A DNA stretch of 38,705 nucleotides from Firmicutes bacterium UBA4795 (GTDB taxonomy: Bacteria > Bacillota > Desulfotomaculia > Desulfotomaculales > Nap2-2B): contig DHGP01000033.1 of assembly GCA_002402825.1 (NCBI GenBank), positions 82,307 through 121,011 of the forward strand. The letters run 5' to 3'. Positions within the stretch are counted from its first letter, which is position 1. Every line of letters begins with the position of its first letter. Positions 20,657 to 29,200 of the stretch are shown here, piece by piece. The translations under genes and the position numbers were made by a program. The notes under the pieces were generated by a model, which was not told the origin of the DNA, ran no database searches, and saw only the letters and a list, made by a program, of their open reading frames with translations.

Positions 20657-21847
20657 TTAATCACCGTCGCTGACCAAACTAAAGTTCTCGGCTATTCCTT
20701 TGATTTCATCGGTAGCTTCATTGAGATTAATCACCAGCGCTTTCCTTGCTTCGTTTCTAAACCTCTTGAAAGTGTTGTTGTCCACGAAATAAGGCTCTTC
20801 CCTGATATTCTTTAAAATAGAAACCTTGTTAAAAGGCTCCCGTCCCGTTTTTTTCCGGTAATGGACCGCCCACTCCGTATAAACAGCCGGAAACCAAACA
20901 TAAAGCAAATCTGCATCTAACCCGTATTTAGAATCTCTACCAACAAAGAAATGTTTATTGCCTAGTTCGTTTTTAGAAACCAGATAATCAACGTCTTCCC
21001 AGAACTGGTTCAACATGTGCTCCTGTTCGCTACTGAGCCTGATTTCTTGGCAGGCTTTTTCCACCCACCTCAAAAAATCTTTGTCCCTTTTAATTACCGC
21101 ATCGAATGTTCCGGCACAAATAGCCCAATTCTCTGCTGTCCGGTCGGAAATGCCTTTAGAGATCAACGCAGCCTTGAGATTTTTAATGTTGTCGATAACT
21201 TTTTTTACTTTGTCCTCGTCGTAAAACCAGTTCAAAATCATTTCGTTAAACATAAAACTGGAAAACGTATGCGCGTTCTGATTTAACCAATCGTAATACT
21301 TGCGGCTACGTTTGTAGGCCGACATTTGCAAAATAACGCACCTGGTAAAGAGACCGTTGTCCCTGGGAAGTTCTTCACCGGAAATGGCGATGGTGCCGTT
21401 GACCTCAAAGCCCTTGGTCTGGAAGGCCGTCGTGGTGCCTTTACCGGAATACTGCCGGTTGTAGGCGCTGCGGAAAAAACCGTCCTTTTGCGTGACCTTG
21501 GGTTCGTTCCGGTATTCGTCGAACCAGACCCCCAGGGAACTGTAGTAGGACAGCGCCCGGGCGATAAAGTTTTGACTTGTTTCGGCCAAACCAATTCCTT
21601 CGGTATCGATGCCGAAAAAATTCATTATCCAGCGCATAAATGTCGACTTGCCGCTTTCCCGCTTGCCGTGGACAAACAGGATGGGGAAGCACTTGAATTC
21701 GTCGAAAATGTAGGTGCTTAAAATAGTTGCCCCGACCCATCCCACCGCCACGTAAGCCTGATATCCCCCTACCGCGTCCCTGATTTTTTCAATAACGTCG
21801 AGATAATCGATTGGTTTTTCGTAAACATTTGGCATGGACAGATACAT
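20657..21847 (-). CDS. Phage replicative helicase/ATPase
   Basis: A 396-residue P-loop ATPase with Walker A GKRESGKS at 61-68, a Walker B-like LGVWFDEYRN near 105-114, and a sensor-like IAISGEELP near 152-160. This is the DUF927/primase-helicase-like module in which the ATPase is a separate protein from the zinc-finger TOPRIM primase encoded just upstream. The start is 1 base past the primase stop. Probable function is unwinding at the origin next to its 3' end. No DnaB-type motifs seen. Confidence 0.7.
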   Translation of the reverse strand: MYLSMPNVYEKPIDYLDVIEKIRDAVGGYQAYVAVGWVGATILSTYIFDEFKCFPILFVHGKRESGKSTFMRWIMNFFGIDTEGIGLAETSQNFIARALSYYSSLGVWFDEYRNEPKVTQKDGFFRSAYNRQYSGKGTTTAFQTKGFEVNGTIAISGEELPRDNGLFTRCVILQMSAYKRSRKYYDWLNQNAHTFSSFMFNEMILNWFYDEDKVKKVIDNIKNLKAALISKGISDRTAENWAICAGTFDAVIKRDKDFLRWVEKACQEIRLSSEQEHMLNQFWEDVDYLVSKNELGNKHFFVGRDSKYGLDADLLYVWFPAVYTEWAVHYRKKTGREPFNKVSILKNIREEPYFVDNNTFKRFRNEARKALVINLNEATDEIKGIAENFSLVSDGD

Positions 21848-21848
21848 T

Positions 21849-23726
21849 CTATTCTTTCCTTTCTACCGTCAAGGACCTGGGTTTGTATCCCTTGTTGTCA
21901 ATCCAAAAGGCGCCGGTATTATCCGGCCGGAAAACCTCATTTTTGTTTTTGACTGCCACCGTGCCGAACATCCACATTTTTTTCTTAACCATGCCAATTT
22001 TTTCCGGCATAATGATCAACTCTCCGGAATCCCGGGCGAACTCCAGCTTCCAGGTATTGACCAGGTCCTCTCCCCGGCCTTCGAAGATATAATTTCCGGC
22101 GGCAAAGCAGAACTTTTTGAACTCGTTTAGGCCGGCCATGTCCGAAGGCTCCAGGACGAACGTGTCCGACGTTTCCCCGTACTCGTTGACCAGTTGGATG
22201 TTGCGCAGGACGCCCTCCGGTGTGAAGAAACTGCTTTTAATGTTAATGACGAAGTTGCTTATCGTTTCCTCGTAAGTTTCCCCGCCCCGGTATCTGGTCA
22301 CTACGTACCGGTTGAACTCCCGCCGGATATTGAGCCGCGTGAAGTGCTGCGATATTTTGCGCTGTACTATCCGCCGGGCTTCCTCGTCCAGATCCTCCAG
22401 GAATTCCCTGGGCGGCTTTGCCCGGGAGACGACCTGCAGGATTTCTTCACGGGTCCGGCCCTGGGCCAGGGCGCCGTCGAAGTCGATCTTGCCGCGCTCC
22501 CGCCACTCGTCGGGCAGCCGGCCGACCTTCGCGTCGAACCCCTCGCGGCCCAGCTTGTAGGCCATGAGGTAGCTCCATAGTTGCGTATCATACCTATCAG
22601 AGGCCTTGGGCTTGTAGTTGGGATACTCCGGATTGTCCTTTATTTCGTTGTCAAAGATCACGGTGACTTTTTTGACCCCAAACTCCCGGAAAAACGTCAC
22701 CAATTTTTCCAGGTGCTTCGCGCCGAAAGACGACACTCCAGGCACCGCGATCGCGGGTATGCGCCATTGCCACAGTGCCGCCGCCTTGAATTCTCCCTCC
22801 GTCAGCATCACGTGCTCCGGGGGAAGCGTCTGCAAAAAGTACCGGCAGTAAATCTGCGGGGCGATTTTCTCGAAGCCCAACTTGTGCGGCCGGATGTAGT
22901 AAACGTGCTTTCCCCCATCAAGCGGTGTGGGACGCGCTGGCGTCTTACTCCCTCCTGCGTCGGGAAAAGTTCCCCCGCTCCCATCAAGCGGTCGGAAGCG
23001 CTCTTCGGACTTACCTTCCTTAGCGTCGGAGCGGTCTCCCTCGCCTCCATCAAGCGATCGGGAACGCTCTTCGGACTTACTTCCCTTAGCGTCGAGGTAA
23101 GGGATGAGGATGTTGTCTTCGAGAAGTTGGCTGTTCATGATTACCTGCCCGCTTCCGGGCGTTTTCACCAGCACGCCCGATTCCAGCAGGTCTTCTTCGG
23201 CGAATTCCTGCGCCAGTTTGCTCTTCAAGGCCGCCGCGTGCGGGCCGAGTGAGCGGAACATCAACTCGTCAATCAGTTCGTCTGTAAATCCCCGCTTTTT
23301 CTTCAGCTGTTGCCGGTGAATGTCGGTCAGCGGCAAAAGTTCGCATACCCTGGTGTAGATGCGGCTGACAATCGGCCTGTCGATTTCTTTAGCGGCGCTT
23401 CTGTTTGGAGCCTTATTTGAAGTTTTTTTTTGCTGAAAAGGCACTATCTTGTCTTCAATAATGCCAGCCTCCTTTTGGAGTATTTTTTTTGCTTCCTGGG
23501 AAGTGCAGCCCAGCAGCTTCTGCAAAAAACCAGATACGCCGCCGCTTTCGCCGCACTTCCAGCATTTCCACTTCCCGTTCTGCCGGTTGAAGCTGAAATG
23601 ACTTTCGTCCCGGCAGAACGGGCAGGAACCTTCACAGTTGGTATTTTTGTCCTTGGTTATGATGACGCCGTGTTTTGTGAAAAATGATTTTACGTCCAGC
23701 CTGGCGACGATTTCGTCAATGGTCAT
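21849..23726 (-). CDS. CHC2 zinc-finger TOPRIM DNA primase
   Basis: A 625-residue primase. The N-terminal zinc finger has CPFC (35-38), a His and CWKC (55-58), as in DnaG CHC2 domains. A linker with three 22-residue repeats (about 210-270) comes before a TOPRIM domain with MLTEGEFKAAALW and VTVIFDNE, carrying the metal-binding acidic residues. It would lay down primers for phage DNA synthesis. I chose the ATG at 23726 (MTIDEIVARLDVKSFF), overlapping the methyltransferase stop as ATGA, rather than an upstream in-frame start that would overlap 180 bases of it. Confidence 0.85.
   Translation of the reverse strand: MTIDEIVARLDVKSFFTKHGVIITKDKNTNCEGSCPFCRDESHFSFNRQNGKWKCWKCGESGGVSGFLQKLLGCTSQEAKKILQKEAGIIEDKIVPFQQKKTSNKAPNRSAAKEIDRPIVSRIYTRVCELLPLTDIHRQQLKKKRGFTDELIDELMFRSLGPHAAALKSKLAQEFAEEDLLESGVLVKTPGSGQVIMNSQLLEDNILIPYLDAKGSKSEERSRSLDGGEGDRSDAKEGKSEERFRPLDGSGGTFPDAGGSKTPARPTPLDGGKHVYYIRPHKLGFEKIAPQIYCRYFLQTLPPEHVMLTEGEFKAAALWQWRIPAIAVPGVSSFGAKHLEKLVTFFREFGVKKVTVIFDNEIKDNPEYPNYKPKASDRYDTQLWSYLMAYKLGREGFDAKVGRLPDEWRERGKIDFDGALAQGRTREEILQVVSRAKPPREFLEDLDEEARRIVQRKISQHFTRLNIRREFNRYVVTRYRGGETYEETISNFVINIKSSFFTPEGVLRNIQLVNEYGETSDTFVLEPSDMAGLNEFKKFCFAAGNYIFEGRGEDLVNTWKLEFARDSGELIIMPEKIGMVKKKMWMFGTVAVKNKNEVFRPDNTGAFWIDNKGYKPRSLTVERKE
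22915..23100 (-). repeat. Three in-frame 66-bp tandem repeats inside the primase gene
   Basis: CCATCAAGCG begins at 22915, 22981 and 23047, an exact 66-bp period (22 codons); the third copy is incomplete. The protein repeats read approximately DAKGSKSEERSRSLDGG, DAKEGKSEERFRPLDGS and DAGGSKTPARPTPLDGG. They expand the linker between the zinc finger and the TOPRIM domain without breaking the frame. Confidence 0.85.
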
Positions 23727-24787
23727 GACAGCACCGTCCAGAGACAAGATTGCGTCATTATTATCGCCCTGCCGATTACCTCCACAATTTGCGGTATAAC
23801 CGTGTTGCCCAATACCTGCAACTTCTGCCTGTGGTACGGCGCCTTTTCCGTTGTTACCCTCGGCGGCTCCCATTCGTACTGTTCGCATCCGTAGGAAGCG
23901 GGCCATCTATGTCCAGCCAGCCGGGAGGGAAGCCTTGCAAAATTTCTACCCACTCCGGATTGAGCTGGCCGCCCGCAGCATTCGGCAGGCAGGGTTGATT
24001 CTCCCATGTCGTTTTCCCCTTGTGATCGCGTGCGTTTGGTGTCGGCCACATTTTGGCTTTTTCCGCAAGATAAACTTGCGTATTCAAATGAGTTGATTTC
24101 TCTATGGTTCTTTGGCTTGTTCTCGCCGTCATCCCTATAACCGCATCGCTGGCTTTTGGTGTCGGCCACATCCTGACTGCCGTTGCCAGACCATCGCCCG
24201 AAGTTTTCGAAGCTTCTTTGCGGTTGTAATTGCCGTTCACGGTTGGTGTAGGCCACATGGCCTTTGCCGCTTGGTAAGTTGGGCGCTTGGTTCCGTTGCC
24301 GGCATATCTTGCCTGTTCGATATCCGCTGTTGTCGCCGTGCTTGCTGTTGGCGTTGGCCACATCCTCCCCGGATTGTGCCTTACCTGATCCGTCAGCGTT
24401 ACGGCGCTCTTCCCCGTTTCCAGGCACTGGGAAGTGCGCCACAATCCAGACCCTATCCCTTCTGTGCGGGGCACCAACGGCGCAAGCCGGAATAATAAAC
24501 GCCCCTGTTTCGTAACCTTCACTTTCCAGGTCAAATAGCACAATGTCGAGCGCCATATCGACGATTCCAGCAACGTTCTCGCCAAGCACCCAACGGGGCC
24601 GGAGGGCCTTGATAATTCTAAGCATTTCCGGCCAGAGGTAACGGTCATCTGCCTCGCCTCTTCGCTTCCCGGCACAACTGACGGAAGGTATCGGGCTACA
24701 GTTGAGGCAGCCGATCAGTTTGGGGTTTTTGATTGGCTCGTGCTTCACTTTTCCAGCCTCCATGCGGTTTATGCATAAATTTTGCAT
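23723..24787 (-). CDS. C5-cytosine DNA methyltransferase, N-terminal half missing
   Basis: The frame contains the middle and end of a phage Dcm-type enzyme: AGKRRGEADDRYLWPEMLRI, WVLGENVAGIV (the ENV motif), GAPHRRDRVWIVA (the RxR region), several DVADTKSQRC-like segments and the C-terminal LQVLGNTVIPQIVEVIGRAI. The SAM-binding motif I (DLFSGIGG) and the catalytic PCQPFS are absent. In their place is a short N-terminus ending NCSPIPSVSCAGKRRG, where the usual Pro-Cys has become Asn-Cys. Enzyme activity is therefore doubtful: it is a truncated remnant or a protein with another role. A second open frame overlaps most of it. Confidence 0.7.
   Translation of the reverse strand: MQNLCINRMEAGKVKHEPIKNPKLIGCLNCSPIPSVSCAGKRRGEADDRYLWPEMLRIIKALRPRWVLGENVAGIVDMALDIVLFDLESEGYETGAFIIPACAVGAPHRRDRVWIVAHFPVPGNGEERRNADGSGKAQSGEDVANANSKHGDNSGYRTGKICRQRNQAPNLPSGKGHVAYTNRERQLQPQRSFENFGRWSGNGSQDVADTKSQRCGYRDDGENKPKNHREINSFEYASLSCGKSQNVADTKRTRSQGENDMGESTLPAECCGRPAQSGVGRNFARLPSRLAGHRWPASYGCEQYEWEPPRVTTEKAPYHRQKLQVLGNTVIPQIVEVIGRAIIMTQSCLWTVLS
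23854..24675 (-). CDS. Second open frame inside the methyltransferase gene (MWPTP-repeat protein)
   Basis: Shifted by +1 inside the methyltransferase, 273 codons are open from a GTG at 24675 (open from 24712 without a start). It reads LARTLLESSIWRSTLCYLTW, GRLLFRLAPLVPRTEGIGSG, four MWPTP repeats (MWPTPTAST, MWPTPTVNG, MWPTPKASD, MWPTPNARD) and GGQLNPEWVEILQGFPPGW. This pattern resembles annotated phage proteins I remember, so it may be a real overprinted gene rather than a shadow. The repeats arise because each MWPTP is the same DNA as DVANT/DVADT in the main frame. No ribosome site is evident. Confidence 0.35.
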   Translation of the reverse strand: MPGSEEARQMTVTSGRKCLELSRPSGPVGCLARTLLESSIWRSTLCYLTWKVKVTKQGRLLFRLAPLVPRTEGIGSGLWRTSQCLETGKSAVTLTDQVRHNPGRMWPTPTASTATTADIEQARYAGNGTKRPTYQAAKAMWPTPTVNGNYNRKEASKTSGDGLATAVRMWPTPKASDAVIGMTARTSQRTIEKSTHLNTQVYLAEKAKMWPTPNARDHKGKTTWENQPCLPNAAGGQLNPEWVEILQGFPPGWLDIDGPLPTDANSTNGSRRG

Positions 24788-24810
24788 AATTATTCATTCG
24801 GCCAGCCGGG

Positions 24811-25512
24811 TTACTCCCCGGCGAAAACATATACAGGCTTTCCAGTTAACTCCCTAATTTCACGTTTAAACCGCTCTGCGTCGCTGTTACCTTCGCTCAA
24901 ATGAAGAAGCCATATTTCCTCCACTCGGGACAAGTCATTTGCTTTCAGCATCTCCCTAAGCGTTTCTAAACTCATGTGCGCCCTCATAATGCGGCTCTTT
25001 AACTCAGCCAGCAAAAAACCCTCGGCCATATTCCTCCGCAGAATATCTAAACTGTAATTGCAACCAACAAGAATATGCGTAAGCCCCCTGAATCGGTATT
25101 TGCAGTATGCGCTGTCCACCAGGTAAAGCACTTTATAAGGAGTGCTTGACAGCAAAAACCCCAGTGTTTCCACATCATGGACGGCATCGAAGGCAAGGAC
25201 CCGCCACATCCCCACTTCAAAACGGTCCATCGGTTTTATCGTTTTCACCCGATGGCCGACAAGCCCCAGGGCTCCCACTGTCGCCGGAGAAGCGTAGAAG
25301 TCGATCCCGGCCTTTATGATGTCTTTTGCCGCTTTGGCGTGATCATTGTGGGAATGGGTAAGGAGGCAGGCCGCCACTTGCGACAGGCCGAAGTTCAGCC
25401 CCCGCTTTATCTCCTGAACGGGCAACCCGCAGTCCAGGAGCAGGCCCGTCCTACCGTCGCTTACGTAAATGCAGTTTCCTTTGCTTGAAGAAGCGAGAAT
25501 CTTTATTTCCAT
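24811..25512 (-). CDS. Metallo-beta-lactamase-fold hydrolase
   Basis: A 233-residue protein with the MBL signature THSHNDHAK at about 52-60, further His/Asp ligands at DAVHD and DSAYC, and the C-terminal WLLHLSEGNSDAERF. It resembles YycJ/WalJ-type MBL proteins, several of which are nucleases. In Gram-positive phages an MBL-fold protein is often encoded beside RecT, as here (64 bases downstream of recT). A role as the nuclease partner in RecT-mediated recombination is plausible but inferred. All three metal-binding blocks seem intact. Confidence 0.75.
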   Translation of the reverse strand: MEIKILASSSKGNCIYVSDGRTGLLLDCGLPVQEIKRGLNFGLSQVAACLLTHSHNDHAKAAKDIIKAGIDFYASPATVGALGLVGHRVKTIKPMDRFEVGMWRVLAFDAVHDVETLGFLLSSTPYKVLYLVDSAYCKYRFRGLTHILVGCNYSLDILRRNMAEGFLLAELKSRIMRAHMSLETLREMLKANDLSRVEEIWLLHLSEGNSDAERFKREIRELTGKPVYVFAGE

Positions 25513-25575
25513 ATTTTTGTCCCCCAGGGCGGATTACCGCCGGGGCGGGCGATAAACCCGCCCCTAACTTTGTTT

Positions 25576-26520
25576 TTAAAACGGCGGCTGGTCAAAGAGG
25601 GTTTGTTCCTGCTTTGGCTGGGGCGGGGGAGGAGCTTCCGAATTTAATGGCTCCTCTTTTACAGACTGCTCATACGCCCCGTTGCCGTCGTCGGGTACCG
25701 GGTCAACGTCGATAACTGTCCGATTTGCGTTTGCGGCGATTTCGTGTTCGACTTCGGCCTCTGCGGCGATCTCCTCCGAACGCCTGACTGCCTGCTTAAA
25801 GAGGTAGCTGTCGCTGCTGGAGTTGATGATCGGCTTACAGCAGCGGTTGATCACCGTGCGCTTGCACATCTCAGCGGTGAATTTTTCGTGAGTTGTGCCG
25901 GCCCGGATGTTGCCCTTTTCGTCGATGGGTTTAATTTGGGACTGCTTCCATGCCTGCTTGATGTCGTCGATGGTCATGATCTCGGTCCGTACCCGCCCGT
26001 CCTTGTAGTAAACCACGCAGTAGGCGGCCTTGATCTTCTTACTGTCGATATTCTCAAGGGACTGGACGTGTTCGATAATTTCCTTTTTGCCCCGGTCAAT
26101 TTTGTACTTGAACGTGTCCCCCTCATAAACCACTTCTGCAAAGATGTCCTCAATATTCTCATCAACACGCTTTGCAAGCGCCATAGTGCCGTGGTAGCTT
26201 CTCATACAGGTTAATTGGTTTCCGTAGGCGATGAAATAGCATTGGTCTTTCGCCGGGGAAAGCCCCTGGATTGCCATGTCCAGCAGGGAGTTTGCGATGC
26301 TGTCCCTTGTGCAGACCTGCAGGACGGGTTTATCGTCTTTTGTCCTGGTGCTCTGGAGGGCGAGCCATGCGGACTTGAGGCTATTCATGGCTGAGTAATC
26401 TGGCGGTAGATGAAGTTCTCCACGCTCGATAAATGATTGAATCTTCTGGGATACAACATCAACAATATCTTTTTTAAGGATTGCTAACTCTTTAGATGTT
26501 AATTCCTTCGGATCTGCCAT
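25576..26520 (-). CDS. recT: RecT-family single-strand annealing protein
   Basis: A 314-residue RecT-type recombinase that anneals complementary single strands in phage recombination. Core features are NSLLDMAIQGLSPAKDQCYFI, YGNQLTCMRSYHGTMALAKR and the TIDDIKQAW region, followed by CKRTVINRCCKPII. The tail is acidic and proline-rich (about 240-314), ending TLFDQPPF, which resembles the acidic tips used to bind other replication proteins. It is followed by the MBL gene and preceded directly (0 bases) by an HNH-type gene. No RecE-like exonuclease is seen, unless the MBL protein or the SbcC-like ATPase fills that role. Confidence 0.88.
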   Translation of the reverse strand: MADPKELTSKELAILKKDIVDVVSQKIQSFIERGELHLPPDYSAMNSLKSAWLALQSTRTKDDKPVLQVCTRDSIANSLLDMAIQGLSPAKDQCYFIAYGNQLTCMRSYHGTMALAKRVDENIEDIFAEVVYEGDTFKYKIDRGKKEIIEHVQSLENIDSKKIKAAYCVVYYKDGRVRTEIMTIDDIKQAWKQSQIKPIDEKGNIRAGTTHEKFTAEMCKRTVINRCCKPIINSSSDSYLFKQAVRRSEEIAAEAEVEHEIAANANRTVIDVDPVPDDGNGAYEQSVKEEPLNSEAPPPPQPKQEQTLFDQPPF

Positions 26521-27215
26521 TTAAAATTTCCCCTTTCTTGATTTACTTTGTTTTCCAGGTGGAGTTTCAAATGCTTTCTCAACGGACCAGCCTAATTTTG
26601 TAAGCCGTTGGAGAACCATAGGATAGTTTAAATGTAATTCATCAGTCCATTCTTTAAGACATTTTGTTTGGCCGTTATAAGTAACCATGTGATTTGTCCG
26701 CTTATTATGTTGTTGACGAGCAGCCGGTACCCAAATGCAATTATTTGGCTCATAGTTTCCGTTTGTGTCTTTGCGTTCAATGGTTAAACCGTCTTGGTAA
26801 CCGCTTTCTGTAGCCCATTTAAAAAACGAATCAAAATCCAACCATTCTTCACATATTGATATGCCTCGTCCACCATACCTATTGAAGTGCGGAACATTGG
26901 GGTTTAAACACCTATTTTTCATATTGCACCAAATACGGTAAAGCCTTGTGTGTCTTTGACCATGTTTTAGATGGCTTTTGATAGTTATCTCTTTTCTTAA
27001 GCAGCCACAACTTTTAGCTGTTCCGCGCAAAAGCCCTTCAAGTCTCACTACTTTAAAACTGCCACAATCACATTTACATAAGAATCTCCGCTTATTTTTG
27101 ATGGTTCCGATTCCCTTACAACTGTAAGCCTGCCAAACCTGTCTCCAGTGCTAACATGGTGAAGGTTAACATATCGACCAAACTTATCTCTTGGTCTTGC
27201 TTTAGCTAACTGCAA
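26521..27215 (-). pseudogene. HNH homing-endonuclease-like gene with a frameshift
   Basis: The intact C-terminal 175 codons (from a GTG at 27048) contain RLYRIWCNMKNRC, RYGGRGISICEEW, DGLTIERKDTNGNYEPNNC and a C-terminal DNA-recognition part CLKEWTDELHLNYP. The paralogue at 29200-29838 shows that the N-terminus should be longer. The missing part (GDRFGRLTVVRE, then IGTIKNKRRFLCKCDCG) is present but split over two frames at about 27,111. It would start at the TTG at 27215 behind AAAGGAGG. One missing base explains this. It may be a decayed gene or a sequencing error. Confidence 0.65.
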
Positions 27216-27217
27216 GC

Positions 27218-29200
27218 CTAAACCGCCTCCTTTAGAATTTTTTCATCCTGCGCCGCCTCAACGCGCAGGCTTTTATCCTGTGCGCTTACATACAGATTAA
27301 TCAACTGGTTCTTCATTTCTGGTATCTGAACGACACTTTCTCTATTGTCTATCCAAATGGGCGGGTAAAAGCCGTAATGCTCGCAAAGAGTGCGGATAAT
27401 GTCTAAGCCCACCTGGATCTTTGCACCGTTGTTCAAATCGGGGTACGGCACTCCGTTGTAAGTTGTAACGCAACAGTCTTCAATCCCCCCGTTGATGAGC
27501 TGGTTGAACAGCTTAAACCGGGCCAGCTTAAACCGGGAGTTTATCTTATCCTCTAGCAGCTCTACCTTCCGGCGAATGAAGGTTTCACAAAGGTACAACT
27601 CCCCTTCCAGCCGCTCATATTCCGCCGCCAACTCCCTCTCCTGGGCCTTCAGTTCTTCGATGCGCTTCTGCCCATGGTAATACTGCTTAACCTTCGCTTG
27701 CGCTTCCTCAAGCGCCGCGATTGCTTGATCCAGTTCCGCAATCTCCTTCTTGATATGGGTCGCATTTTCTACGTTCCCTGCCTGGAACCTCGCGATCTCT
27801 TCCTCCAGCGCGGCTTTTTCAGCTAACTTCTGCCGGTAGGTGGGGTCTGCCTCGTAGCTCCCGGCTTCGGCCTGCAGCTTTTCGACCTCCGCCCGCAACC
27901 TGGCGGCCTCTACTTCCTCATATTTAAGCCGTTCTTTGGTTTCCTCGATCTGCTTTTCTATGGCGAGAATTTCAACGCTAATCCGTTCGTGTTCTTTCTT
28001 TATCGCTTTTCCTGTTTCGTTTATCTCTTCCAGCTTTTTTGCCTTGCCCAGGTTGAATTCGGCCAAAGCTTTTTCTCTTGCCTCGTTCAGTTTCTCTCCC
28101 GGTAATGGCTGACCGCAGGTGGGGCAAACGGTGTCTTGAATGTACTCCAGCTTTGTGCCGTTGACTGTATGCCACTCTTGGCGCAAAGTAGCTAAGCGGG
28201 TTTCCAGGTAAGCGATGTCTTTTTTGTTTTTCTCCAGCGTGCGGCTGGAGGTTTCGATCTGGAGTTGCAGGGAAGAAACGCGGCTTTCCGCTTCGCTTAA
28301 TTCCTTGCGGGCGGCCAATATCTTTTCCTGTTGTAAACCCTGACGATAGTTCTTGATCTGCAACAGTTCCGCTTCGATCTCCTGTAACTGCCGCTTTTTC
28401 TCCGCTATGCCCCCACCGTTCTCCAGCCCGGCCAGTTCCGCCTGTTTATCCTGGCGTTCAGCCCGCAGGCGGGCTATGTCCTCGGGCAGGGCCTCGGGGA
28501 TGATGTTAGCAATATCGGGGAGGTTATTTTGGACTTCGCTTATACGGATAGGAATTTTCTCTAACTCTTTGTTTATCTCGCTCCGCCGGGCGGCGATGAC
28601 TTTCCGATGATCCTCCAGCCTGCGCCCCTGGAGGATTTCAGGGAGCTTTGGCAAAGCGGGGTCGCTGGCGATAACGTCGGCATCGGATATGTCGCCGCAA
28701 ACCTGCAGCAGTATTTCCCGGCGCTTTTGCCAGTGGAGAGTATTGAAATGTTGCGGATTTGTCAGGAATTTAAAAGCATCTTCATCTATGATTTCATTGA
28801 TTTTAGCCCTGTAATCTTTTTCCTTAACTGGTATTCCATCTACAAAGTAATCTACTGTATGTCCGGTAAATACTTTATTTGCTGAACCGCGTTTTTTCTG
28901 CCAGAGTTCAAGAAAAACCTTTTTTAGCGTAATGTCCTGTCCTCCGAAATTTAAAACTGCTTCTACGCTGTGCTCAAGCCCATGTATTGGGGTTCCATCG
29001 GGATTTAATGTTTTCACTTCAAAATCGGTTTTCCCCTGGCTGTCGCGGTTAAAAAGCAACCAGAGAAAGCCGTCATATAGTGTGGTCTTAAAACGACCAT
29101 TATCGGCGAAAACGTTAACATTTTTCCCTTCGGGCTTAAAAACATAGTCTCTTAAGCCTTTAAAGTTTTTATAAGCAATTTGCTTAATTATTAACTCCAT
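27218..29200 (-). CDS. SbcC/Rad50-like ATPase with an altered Walker A
   Basis: A 660-residue SMC-type protein. N-terminal LIIKQIAYKNFKGLRDYVF and C-terminal IWIDNRESV form the split ATPase head. Long coiled coils (about 190-350 and 375-560) surround a zinc hook, CPTC at 359-362. Phage relatives normally have G-D-N-x-x-G-K-T-T, but here it is ADNGRFKTT (32-40): the first Gly is Ala and the Gly before Lys38 is Phe. ATP binding may be weakened or lost. Such phage proteins sit near RecT and process DNA ends. HNH genes flank it on both sides. Confidence 0.8.
   Translation of the reverse strand: MELIIKQIAYKNFKGLRDYVFKPEGKNVNVFADNGRFKTTLYDGFLWLLFNRDSQGKTDFEVKTLNPDGTPIHGLEHSVEAVLNFGGQDITLKKVFLELWQKKRGSANKVFTGHTVDYFVDGIPVKEKDYRAKINEIIDEDAFKFLTNPQHFNTLHWQKRREILLQVCGDISDADVIASDPALPKLPEILQGRRLEDHRKVIAARRSEINKELEKIPIRISEVQNNLPDIANIIPEALPEDIARLRAERQDKQAELAGLENGGGIAEKKRQLQEIEAELLQIKNYRQGLQQEKILAARKELSEAESRVSSLQLQIETSSRTLEKNKKDIAYLETRLATLRQEWHTVNGTKLEYIQDTVCPTCGQPLPGEKLNEAREKALAEFNLGKAKKLEEINETGKAIKKEHERISVEILAIEKQIEETKERLKYEEVEAARLRAEVEKLQAEAGSYEADPTYRQKLAEKAALEEEIARFQAGNVENATHIKKEIAELDQAIAALEEAQAKVKQYYHGQKRIEELKAQERELAAEYERLEGELYLCETFIRRKVELLEDKINSRFKLARFKLFNQLINGGIEDCCVTTYNGVPYPDLNNGAKIQVGLDIIRTLCEHYGFYPPIWIDNRESVVQIPEMKNQLINLYVSAQDKSLRVEAAQDEKILKEAV

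Noticed and set aside
22194..23252. Long rightward frames opposite the primase gene
   Set aside because: They arise from GC-rich third positions of the primase; no ribosome sites, and the primase frame has clear zinc-finger and TOPRIM motifs.
27100..27120. Programmed -1 frameshift in the HNH-type gene
   Set aside because: No X-XXY-YYZ slippery heptamer or downstream structure is evident; a simple 1-base deletion explains it.
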